8,031 nt of DNA from Bacteroidota bacterium (GTDB lineage Bacteria; Bacteroidota; Bacteroidia; B-17B0; Aurantibacillaceae): positions 1 through 8,031 of the forward strand of contig CANFQR010000052.1 of assembly GCA_947449125.1 (NCBI GenBank), written 5' to 3'. Position numbers and translations under genes: made by a program. Position 1 is the first letter of the stretch. The number at the start of each line of letters is the position of its first letter. Below, piece after piece: positions 1 through 6,071 of the stretch. A model generated the notes under the pieces. That model worked only from the letters and a program-made list of their open reading frames with translations, made no database searches and was not told the origin of the DNA.

Positions 1-836
1 TAAAGTTTTAAAATGTCTACTTTGTCAGGGGAAATTGTTTTTATATATGATTTTAAATCTTCAAAAACTGTTGCATCATTTACATGTATTGCATTAAACG
101 ATGCGTTTAAAAAATCTCGAAGTATGGCATTACTTCTGTCTACTTCTCCTAACACGCGCATTGGAGGCTGAGAGGTTTTAATTGCCTGAAAGCATTCTTC
201 CCAGCGCTTTACAAGGTCATTTAAATCGCCTTCAAGATCGGATACAGATTTGTTTTCTGCAACGGTTCTAACTATTACACCAAAGTTTTTTGGTTTAATG
301 TTTTGCATTAAATCTTTTAATCGCTTTTTTTCATCAAAATTTCTAATTTTTGACGACACCGATATTTTTTCTGAAAAGGGAATTAAAACAAGATATCTGC
401 CGGCTAAACTAATTTCGGTGGTTATTCTTGGTCCTTTTGCACTAATTGGTTCTTTTGCAACCTGCACCAACAGGTTTTGACCAGATTTAATAACCTCATT
501 TATTTTACCATCTTTTTTTATTTCGGCCTCATTTTTAAAATACATTAAGTTGCTGACATTTTGTTTGCCGCTCTGAGTTTGTTCAACGTATTTTATTAAT
601 GAATTAGCTTGAGGACCTAAATCGAGGTAATGAAGAAAAGCATCTTTTTCGTATCCAACATCAATAAAAGCAGCATTAAGGCCAGTCATAACCTTTTTTG
701 CTCGTCCTAAATAAATGTCGCCTACCGAAAATTTTGAATTGTTTTTCTCTCGGTGCAGCTCTACTAAACGCTTATCATGAAGTAAAGCTATTACAACCTC
801 GTTAGGCGTGGAATTAATTATCAATTCTTGATTCAC
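1..836 (-). CDS. rng: Ribonuclease E/G family protein (RNase G-like), N-terminal part, truncated by window edge
   Basis: This endoribonuclease cleaves single-stranded RNA in rRNA maturation and mRNA decay. Translating the minus strand from the GTG at 836-834 gives 278 residues with no stop. Residues about 38-100 form the S1 RNA-binding domain typical of the family, with GDIYLGRAKKVMTGLNAAF followed by IDVGYEKDAFLHYLDLG. Next comes the 5'-sensor/RNase H-like region with KEPISAKGPRITTEISLAGR and YLVLIPFSEKIS, a very characteristic RNase G stretch. The catalytic aspartates and the zinc-link cysteines of the family lie further C-terminal and are outside the window, so activity cannot be judged. 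The GTG start is chosen because the protein then begins VNQELIINSTPNEV, matching the usual family N-terminus, and no in-frame ATG is nearby. It follows an HU-TPR-small-protein operon on the same strand but is separated from it by about 180 bases containing a hairpin. Confidence 0.95.
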   Translation of the reverse strand, partial: MNQELIINSTPNEVVIALLHDKRLVELHREKNNSKFSVGDIYLGRAKKVMTGLNAAFIDVGYEKDAFLHYLDLGPQANSLIKYVEQTQSGKQNVSNLMYFKNEAEIKKDGKINEVIKSGQNLLVQVAKEPISAKGPRITTEISLAGRYLVLIPFSEKISVSSKIRNFDEKKRLKDLMQNIKPKNFGVIVRTVAENKSVSDLEGDLNDLVKRWEECFQAIKTSQPPMRVLGEVDRSNAILRDFLNASFNAIHVNDATVFEDLKSYIKTISPDKVDILKL

Positions 837-940
837 GCACTTAATATTTTAAATTGTTAGTTATATAGTCAATATAGTTCTAAAAACAGTTTATGTACCT
901 TGAATTAAGGCTTGTAAAATGTATTTAAAATGTACTAAAT

Positions 941-978
941 AACCACAACGGAACAGCATTATGCCTTCCGTTGCAGTT
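941..978 (-). promoter_or_regulatory. Strand-specific RNA hairpin between the small basic protein gene and rng
   Basis: Arms at 941-953 and 966-978 enclose a 12-nt loop. Read as minus-strand RNA, the arm AACTGCAACGGAA pairs with TTCCGTTGTGGTT over 13 consecutive pairs, two of them G-U wobbles. The loop can add a short GCA/TGC stem. In the plus-strand transcript the two wobbles become C-A mismatches, so the element is better suited to act as minus-strand RNA. It lies 35 nt after the stop of the 29-aa gene and about 105 nt before the rng start. The following sequence has scattered U-runs but no clean U-tract. It could be a terminator for the upstream operon, a 5'-UTR structure of rng, or an mRNA 3'-end stabiliser. 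Confidence 0.5.
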
Positions 979-998
979 ATTAAATTTAATAAAACAAC

Positions 999-1012
999 AA
1001 GCTTTTTAGCTT
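999..1012 (-). terminator. Weak hairpin directly after the small basic protein gene
   Basis: On the minus strand AAGCT-AAAA-AGCTT forms a 5-bp stem one base past the stop codon, followed by GTTGTTTTATT. The shape is that of a small intrinsic terminator, but the stem is short and AT-rich. The larger hairpin at 941-978 may do the actual work. Confidence 0.3.
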
Positions 1013-1013
1013 A

Positions 1014-1103
1014 TTATTTTTTCTTATGACGATTTTTTCTCAAACGTTTTTTGCGTTTGTGTGTCGCCATTTTATGTCTTTTTCTTTTTTTTCCGCTTGG
1101 CAT
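1014..1103 (-). CDS. 29-aa AURKAIP1/COX24-type basic protein (bS22/mS38-like, ribosome-associated)
   Basis: The ATG at 1103-1101 opens a 29-codon frame ending in TAA at 1016-1014. The protein starts MPSGKKRKRHKMATHKRKK and has 17 Lys/Arg and 3 His in 29 residues. This is the short Bacteroidota protein usually annotated as AURKAIP1/COX24 domain-containing. The KMxxHKRKKxxRKxR core resembles the C-terminus of mitochondrial mS38 and actinobacterial bS22, which bind small-subunit rRNA. A structural role in the 30S subunit is therefore inferred, not shown. It sits 21 nt downstream of the TPR gene on the same strand and is probably co-transcribed with HU and the TPR gene. The upstream sequence is A/T-rich with no Shine-Dalgarno. 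Confidence 0.88.
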   Translation of the reverse strand: MPSGKKRKRHKMATHKRKKRLRKNRHKKK

Positions 1104-1124
1104 AATTTAATTTTTAAATGGTTT

Positions 1125-1946
1125 TTATTTATTCTTTAATTGTTGTATATATTTAGTTATTTCAATTTTTGCAGTTGGGTCTGTTGTTTTAGCTGAATAT
1201 TTCTCAAGCATTTCAATTGTTTTAATCTTGTCGCCTAATTGCTCGTAAGCATCTGCTAAATGTAAATAGGCTTCAATGTAATTACTGTCAATTTTTAGCA
1301 CATTGTTAAATCTGTTTATAGCTTTATCAAGTTGACCGCTTTTAACCGAAAAGAACGCAAACGTTAATTGCAATTTCAAATTAACACTATCGGTTTTTTC
1401 AATTTCCTTTAGTTTTTTAATCCCTTCCATTGGATTATCTGAGCCTTCAATATAACAAGATGCTAACATGATTTTTGCATCAACATTATCAGGACTAATT
1501 ACAATACTTTTCTCAAAACACTTTGCGGCAGATTGATACAGAGCAGGAATTTCGGTTTTATCTTTAATAAATTGAACGGCATAATAATAGCGATTACCTG
1601 CCTTTAACCATGTTTCGGCTGAATTTTCTTTTTCAGCAAGTTTTTCTGAATAATATGCGGCAATATCAGGACGTTTTAATTCATCCCAAAAAATTACACA
1701 GCTATCAAATTTTGATTTAGAAATTAACTTGTCAATTTTCTTTTTCTTTTCTAAATCCAAACTTTTTTCTGCCAAATTCAGATAAATACTTAAATCTGCA
1801 TTATTAAATGAAGTTTTTGATTTGTTAATGCTGTTTTCGTTGCCCTCAGTATTAATAATAGGAGCAATTTTAGGAGCAATAAATAAAAGAACGAATAAAA
1901 TTAAAGCGGTAATAATTAAAACAATCTGTGTTTTTTTAACGCTCAT
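1125..1946 (-). CDS. Membrane-anchored tetratricopeptide repeat protein
   Basis: The protein has 273 residues. Residues 7-30 (QIVLIITALILFVLLFIAPK) form one hydrophobic helix after a short basic N-terminus, so this is a likely signal anchor with the rest outside the cytoplasm. Residues 50-107 are helical and Lys-rich without clear repeats. TPR-like units follow at about 109-154 (with an insertion), 155-189, 190-223 and 224-257. They show the usual small/aromatic pattern, for example IEAYLHLADAYEQLGDK. TPRs mediate protein-protein contacts and no catalytic motif is visible, so the partner is unknown. The start lies 9 nt after the HU stop, and the 29-aa basic protein gene begins 21 nt after its own stop, so all three are probably one transcript. 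HU next to a TPR membrane protein near rng and mutY is, to my knowledge, a recurring Bacteroidota arrangement. Confidence 0.85.
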   Translation of the reverse strand: MSVKKTQIVLIITALILFVLLFIAPKIAPIINTEGNENSINKSKTSFNNADLSIYLNLAEKSLDLEKKKKIDKLISKSKFDSCVIFWDELKRPDIAAYYSEKLAEKENSAETWLKAGNRYYYAVQFIKDKTEIPALYQSAAKCFEKSIVISPDNVDAKIMLASCYIEGSDNPMEGIKKLKEIEKTDSVNLKLQLTFAFFSVKSGQLDKAINRFNNVLKIDSNYIEAYLHLADAYEQLGDKIKTIEMLEKYSAKTTDPTAKIEITKYIQQLKNK

Positions 1947-1955
1947 AATTTTAGT

Positions 1956-2270
1956 TTAATCCATGTTTTTTTGAACAGGCTCTGCATGTTTTACATTGCG
2001 TTTTACTCTTTCAGAAAAAGTTTTCGACGCTTTGAAGGCTGGTATATAGTGAGCAGGTATAACAACAGTTGTATTTTTTGAAATATTACGACCAATTTTT
2101 TCAGCACGTTTCTTTACTACAAATGTCCCAAACCCTCTTAAGTAAACATTCTTGCCATCAACCATAGAGTTACGGATAGTTTTCATAAACGCTTCAACGG
2201 TGGCTTGAACAGCCATTTTTTCAATACCGGTTTTTTCTGAAATTTCGTTAACAATATCTGCTTTTGTCAT
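1956..2270 (-). CDS. HU/IHF-family DNA-binding protein
   Basis: This 104-residue protein belongs to the dimeric nucleoid-associated family that bends DNA. Residues 1-40 (MTKADIVNEISEKTG onward) are the helical dimerisation part. Residues 41-80 contain the saddle and arm signature NVYLRGFGTFVVKKRAEKIG, then RNISKNTTVVIPAHYIPAFK. The arm tip reads GRNIS where classical HU and IHF have GRNP, so the intercalating proline is replaced by Ile. The C-terminus carries about 14 extra residues beyond the usual 90 (VKHAEPVQKNMD). The gene leads a probable operon with the TPR protein and the 29-aa basic protein. A good Bacteroidota promoter lies about 47 nt upstream. Which paralogue this is cannot be told from sequence alone. 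Confidence 0.95.
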   Translation of the reverse strand: MTKADIVNEISEKTGIEKMAVQATVEAFMKTIRNSMVDGKNVYLRGFGTFVVKKRAEKIGRNISKNTTVVIPAHYIPAFKASKTFSERVKRNVKHAEPVQKNMD

Positions 2271-2316
2271 ATTACAAACTATTTAAAATCAATTAATTGT
2301 ATTTTAAAATGGGTTG

Positions 2317-2346
2317 CAAAGATAGTATTATTATTATTATTTGGAA
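2317..2346 (-). promoter_or_regulatory. Likely promoter of the HU operon (Bacteroidota type)
   Basis: On the minus strand TATCTTTG (complement of 2324-2317) matches the Bacteroidota -7 consensus TAnnTTTG exactly. With a 19-nt spacer the -33 triplet is TTC (complement of 2346-2344), two of three matches to TTG. The predicted start of transcription is near 2310, giving a leader of about 40 nt before the HU ATG. The spacer is almost entirely an (AAT)5 repeat. Confidence 0.6.
2327..2341. repeat. (ATT)5 trinucleotide microsatellite in the HU-mutY divergent region
   Basis: Five perfect ATT units lie between HU and mutY. On the minus strand they fall inside the spacer of the likely HU promoter, so gain or loss of a unit would change the -33/-7 spacing by 3 bp. 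Confidence 0.85.
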
Positions 2347-2408
2347 ATTTTTTTGCCGTTTGTAAAAAAATGAGGATTAAAAGAGGTTTTAGGCTTATTT
2401 TTACAACA

Positions 2409-3470
2409 ATGAACGAATGGTTTAGCCAACATCTTATAAATTGGTACGAAAAAAACAAACGGGATTTACCGTGGCGAAATCAGACGGACCCCTATAAAAT
2501 ATGGCTATCCGAAATAATTTTACAACAAACACAGGTAGTTCAGGGGACAAGCTATTACTTGAAGTTTATTGACAAATACCCGACTATACTAAATTTGGCA
2601 AATGCCAGTGAGGATGAAGTTTTGAAACTATGGCAAGGACTTGGTTATTATTCGAGAGCAAGGAACTTGCATACAACAGCTAAAGAAATTGTATCGTCCT
2701 TTAATGGTAAATTTCCGAATGATTACTCCTCAGTAAGAGGTTTAAAAGGTATTGGAGATTATACTGCCGCTGCTATTTGCAGTTTTTCATTTAATTTACC
2801 GTATGCGGTTTTAGATGGAAATGTTTTCAGGTTTTTAAGCAGACTATTTGGTGTTGAAACACCAATAGATATAGGCGAAGGAAAAAAGGAATTTCAATTA
2901 TTGGCAAACGAATTGCTCGATAAGGAGAAACCCGGTCAGCATAACCAGTCAATAATGGAATTTGGTTCGCAATTTTGTAAAGTTCACCAACCCAATTGTC
3001 ACCAATGTGTTTTTAGTGAAAAGTGCCAGGCGTTTAAAACAAATTCAGTAAACAGATTGCCGGTTAAAATTAAAAAAACAAAAACTAAAAATCGTTACTT
3101 TAATTATGTTGTTTTTATTGATAAAAACAACAATGTTTTGTTGAATAAAAGATCAGAAAATGATATCTGGAAAGGCTTGTATGAGTTTTATTTATCGGAA
3201 AGTAAAACCGAAATACCAATACAAGAGTTAATAAAACTGGATAACATAGAAAAAATTGCTGGGCAAAAATTCGACTTGCTTCATGTCTCAAAAACATATA
3301 AACACATTTTAAGTCACCAAATTTTATATTCTAAATTTTTTGTTTTAAAAATTGGCTCGGGCTTCAAGAAAACTATCAATCATACACCAATACATAATTT
3401 AAAAGAATATGCGTTTTCGAGATTAATAGAAAAGTTTCTAGATGATTGCAATCTAATGGATTTAGTTTAA
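2409..3470 (+). CDS. mutY: A/G-specific adenine DNA glycosylase MutY
   Basis: MutY removes adenine mispaired with 8-oxoguanine or G in base excision repair. Numbered from the ATG at 2409 (353 aa), the N-terminus WYEKNKRDLPWR and IWLSEIILQQTQV carry the catalytic Glu at 35. The helix-hairpin-helix GLKGIGDYTAAAI spans 111-123, and the catalytic Asp is 136 in VLDGNVFRFLSR. The 4Fe-4S ligands are Cys190, 197, 200 and 206 in the expected C-x6-C-x2-C-x5-C spacing. The C-terminal NUDIX-like 8-oxoG recognition domain starts near 225 and contains HILSHQILYSKF, with the Ser-His pair at 302-303 equivalent to the FSH loop. An in-frame ATG at 2370 would add 13 residues (MRIKRGFRLIFTT). I prefer 2409 because family members usually begin just before this point. 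YceI follows after 21 nt. Confidence 0.97.
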   Translation: MNEWFSQHLINWYEKNKRDLPWRNQTDPYKIWLSEIILQQTQVVQGTSYYLKFIDKYPTILNLANASEDEVLKLWQGLGYYSRARNLHTTAKEIVSSFNGKFPNDYSSVRGLKGIGDYTAAAICSFSFNLPYAVLDGNVFRFLSRLFGVETPIDIGEGKKEFQLLANELLDKEKPGQHNQSIMEFGSQFCKVHQPNCHQCVFSEKCQAFKTNSVNRLPVKIKKTKTKNRYFNYVVFIDKNNNVLLNKRSENDIWKGLYEFYLSESKTEIPIQELIKLDNIEKIAGQKFDLLHVSKTYKHILSHQILYSKFFVLKIGSGFKKTINHTPIHNLKEYAFSRLIEKFLDDCNLMDLV

Positions 3471-3491
3471 ATTTGAATAAAGAATATTGTT

Positions 3492-4046
3492 ATGAAAAAA
3501 GTATTGTTTCTATCAATTTTAGTAACCGCTTGGTTTAATTATTATAGTCAAATTTTTAAAGCAAAAGACGGCGCTACATTAATACATTTTTATTCGAAAT
3601 CGCCACTTGAGGATATAGAGGCCAATAATAAAAATGCTGTAATTGTATTAAATACCGCTACCGGCGATATTCAAGTAAGAGTTACTATTCAAGCGTTTAA
3701 ATTTAAAAACGGGTTAATGGAAGAACACTTTAACGAAAACTATTTAGAGTCAACAAAATATCCAAATAGCGTATTTAAAGGGAAAATAAATGAGAAAATT
3801 GATTTCTCAACTGACGGACAAAATAAGGTTACAGTATCGGGTAAAATGGAAATGCACGGCGTGACAAGGGATGTTGAATTGGACGGCTTATTAACCAAAA
3901 AAGGTAACGAGATTTATATTGATAGTAAGTTTAAATTAAAGGTTGCTGATTATGGGATTAAAGTGCCATCATTATATATAAAAAACATAGCCGAGGTTAT
4001 AGATATTAGTGTAGTAAGCACTCTTGAGCCATATATTAAAAAATAA
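3492..4046 (+). CDS. YceI-family periplasmic protein
   Basis: The protein has 184 residues, with a Sec signal peptide at 1-19 (MKKVLFLSILVTAWFNYYS, probable cleavage before Gln20) and no lipobox cysteine. The rest fits the YceI lipocalin-like beta-barrel fold. YceI hallmarks are ESTKYPNSVFKGKI at 86-99 and VSGKMEMHGVTRDVELDGLL at 115-134. Characterised family members bind isoprenoid or amphiphilic lipids in the periplasm; the ligand here is unknown. The gene begins 21 nt after mutY and ends 12 nt before a DUF5777 beta-barrel gene. This YceI-DUF5777 pairing recurs in Bacteroidota and suggests a joint envelope role, perhaps handing a ligand to or from the outer membrane (inference). Confidence 0.9.
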   Translation: MKKVLFLSILVTAWFNYYSQIFKAKDGATLIHFYSKSPLEDIEANNKNAVIVLNTATGDIQVRVTIQAFKFKNGLMEEHFNENYLESTKYPNSVFKGKINEKIDFSTDGQNKVTVSGKMEMHGVTRDVELDGLLTKKGNEIYIDSKFKLKVADYGIKVPSLYIKNIAEVIDISVVSTLEPYIKK

Positions 4047-4058
4047 AAGATACTTATT

Positions 4059-5000
4059 ATGAATAAATTACGTTTTACTTTACTTCTTATATTAACTAGT
4101 CGAATTACTTTTTCGCAAGATGATTTATTAAGTTTGGTTTCTGATGATAAAGAGAAAAAGCCTCAAAAAGTGTATGCAACCTTTAAAACAACCAGAATAG
4201 GTAACGCACAAACTATCGAAACAGTAAAAAAACACCATTTAGATTTTAAAATTAGTCATCGTTTCGGTAACATTTACAATAGTGACTTGTCCAATTCTAT
4301 AAATTCTACAGGGCAATCATTTATTGGTTTTGATAATGCGAGTGATATTAGATTTAGTTTTGATTATGGTTTAACTGATGATATAACCATAGGTGTTGGT
4401 CGTAGCAAAATGAATCATATTGTTGATGGAAATTTAAAATGGAAAATTCTTAAACAGACCGACAATTTTAGTATGCCTATTACACTTGATTTTTTCTCTT
4501 CAGTGGGGTATACACACGATCCTACATCAACAATATACAACGGAGTAGTAAAAGATTTTGAAACCAATGAGTTCCACCGTGTAAATTATTTTAACCAGCT
4601 TATCATTGCCAGCAAAATAACGGATTGGTTGTCTCTTGAGCTATTGCCAAGCTATATGCATAGAAACTTTATAAAAGAGAAAATAAATACAGAAAATGGT
4701 GCGTATGATGTTAATGGATTTTTTTGTATCGGATTCGGAGGTAGGATAAAATTAAACAAAAGGTTAAGTTTTATAGGCGATTATTTTTACAATGCCGCGC
4801 CATTTTATAAAAACAATGATAAAGTATTTAATCCATTATCTCTTGGTTTCGAAATTGAAACTGGCGGACATGTTTTCAGTTTGTTTTTTACCAACGCAAG
4901 TGGTTTAATTGAAAATAATTTTATTCCATATACAACAGATAGCTGGAATAAAGGGCAAGTTAAATTTGGCTTTAGTATATCTCGTACATTTGCTTTGTAG
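4059..5000 (+). CDS. DUF5777-family outer-membrane beta-barrel protein
   Basis: The protein has 313 residues. A signal peptide covers 1-19 (MNKLRFTLLLILTSRITFS, cleavage before Gln20). A short acidic/Lys linker follows, then the family hallmark from about residue 40: ATFKTTRIGNAQTIE, HHLDFKISHRFGNI, FIGFDNASDIRFSFDYGLTD and ITIGVGRSKMNHIVDGNLKW. The remainder alternates hydrophobic and polar residues with frequent aromatic and glycine turns. It ends in GQVKFGFSISRTFAL, a plausible terminal strand, so an outer-membrane barrel is likely. No enzymatic motif is seen and the family has no firmly assigned function known to me. It directly follows the YceI-like gene (12 nt) and precedes the DUF4271 gene (11 nt). 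Confidence 0.88.
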   Translation: MNKLRFTLLLILTSRITFSQDDLLSLVSDDKEKKPQKVYATFKTTRIGNAQTIETVKKHHLDFKISHRFGNIYNSDLSNSINSTGQSFIGFDNASDIRFSFDYGLTDDITIGVGRSKMNHIVDGNLKWKILKQTDNFSMPITLDFFSSVGYTHDPTSTIYNGVVKDFETNEFHRVNYFNQLIIASKITDWLSLELLPSYMHRNFIKEKINTENGAYDVNGFFCIGFGGRIKLNKRLSFIGDYFYNAAPFYKNNDKVFNPLSLGFEIETGGHVFSLFFTNASGLIENNFIPYTTDSWNKGQVKFGFSISRTFAL

Positions 5001-5011
5001 AGTTTTATTTA

Positions 5012-5728
5012 ATGATTGGAGAACACTTATTTTATCATCATTTATTACAAAAACAAAATGCGAGTCCTATTTTAAACAAGCCTTATGATGTGGTTTGGAC
5101 CTCGGTGTTTTTTTTGATGTGTTTAGCTGTATTAGTTTTTATGAAAGTTACCGCATCAAATAAAGTAATAAAAATTATTCAATCTTCGTTTAGTATTAAC
5201 GCAATGAATGAATTACTTAGAGAAGAATCGTCTAACTATAAGTTGCATTCAGTAATACTTACTTTATTTTATTCATTCAATTTTTCATTTTTATTGTATA
5301 AAATAAATTCAATTTATAAATTGGTATTCATACAGCATGATTTATTTTTTCAATTTGAATTTATTCTTTTTATAGTATTACTGTTTTTAGGATTAAAACT
5401 GGTTTTAAATAAATTGTTACAGGTATTAACTAATAATAAAAGATCAGTTATTTATTACAACTCCAGTTCATTAAAAATAAATCAAACATTAGGTTTGTTC
5501 CTTTTCCCTGTATTATTAGTAATTGAGTTCGCTAATTTTAATACCGTATTATTTACTGTTTTTTCATTGTTGGTTATTTTGATTTTGGTAACTATTAAAT
5601 GGTTTAGAGGTGTTTTTACTGCGCTGATTGAGGAAAGGGTAGGAATATTACAAACTTTTACCTACTTTTGCGTTTTGGAAGTTTTACCAATTTTAGTTTT
5701 GGTAAAATATATTATCGAAACATTTTAA
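5012..5728 (+). CDS. DUF4271 multi-pass inner-membrane protein
   Basis: The protein has 238 residues with about six hydrophobic segments at 27-46, 80-100, 112-136, 157-174, 178-196 and 214-234. The last one, TFTYFCVLEVLPILVLVKY, and the preceding loop KWFRGVFTALIEERVG are the most family-like parts. The function is unknown. I see no catalytic motif beyond scattered histidines near the N-terminus (His5, His9, His10). It lies immediately before the uroporphyrinogen-III synthase gene with a 13-nt gap. DUF4271 genes are usually found next to this synthase in Bacteroidota, which hints at a role connected with tetrapyrrole synthesis or transport (inference). The start at 5012 is 11 nt after the DUF5777 stop, with no Shine-Dalgarno. 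Confidence 0.88.
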   Translation: MIGEHLFYHHLLQKQNASPILNKPYDVVWTSVFFLMCLAVLVFMKVTASNKVIKIIQSSFSINAMNELLREESSNYKLHSVILTLFYSFNFSFLLYKINSIYKLVFIQHDLFFQFEFILFIVLLFLGLKLVLNKLLQVLTNNKRSVIYYNSSSLKINQTLGLFLFPVLLVIEFANFNTVLFTVFSLLVILILVTIKWFRGVFTALIEERVGILQTFTYFCVLEVLPILVLVKYIIETF

Positions 5729-5741
5729 TAAGGTTTAATTA

Positions 5742-6071
5742 ATGGCAGCGAAAAAAAAATTAGTTAAAAAGAAAGTAGCTAAAAAGCTTAACAAAAAAGC
5801 TAAGACCTTGAAAAAAAAAGCTGCTTTACCTAAAAAGAAAATAGCTTTAAAAAAGAGCATAAAAAAACCAAAAGCCTTAACAAAAAAGAGCATTAAAAAA
5901 GTTGTCGTAAAAAAGGCAGCTAAAAAAGTATCAAAACCAAAAATTAAGTTACCTAAGGCTGCTAAAGCAAAAGTATTAAAAGAAAAAAAGTCTGCTGAGC
6001 CTAAAAATAAATTGCAGGCAATTGATAATGTTATAGTTGAAAAACGAGCAAGAAAATCATCCAAAAAGCCG
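5742..6071 (+). other. Region encoding H1-like lysine-rich tail, with two A9 tracts
   Basis: The first 110 codons of the uroporphyrinogen-III synthase gene are built mostly from AAA/AAG and GCT/GCA codons. Runs of nine A occur at 5751-5759 (codons 4-6) and 5811-5819. A +1 shift in the first run gives a stop within about three codons, and a -1 shift gives a stop at once. Polymerase or ribosome slippage there would therefore silence the gene. Confidence 0.8.

Noticed and set aside
250..480. 76-residue plus-strand open frame
   Set aside because: It is antisense to well-conserved RNase E/G sequence on the minus strand and has no recognisable protein features.
2370..2408. Upstream ATG extending MutY by 13 residues
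   Set aside because: The extra residues (MRIKRGFRLIFTT) do not resemble MutY N-termini. The ATG at 2409 gives the usual family start. This is not fully excluded.
3115..3297. 60-residue minus-strand open frame
   Set aside because: It lies inside the MutY C-terminal domain coding sequence, on the opposite strand. The MutY frame is clearly the real one.
5742..6071. Lysine-rich segment as a separate histone H1-like gene fused by sequencing error
   Set aside because: The frame runs without a stop straight into the synthase domain and there is no start codon at the domain border, so a single gene is simpler.
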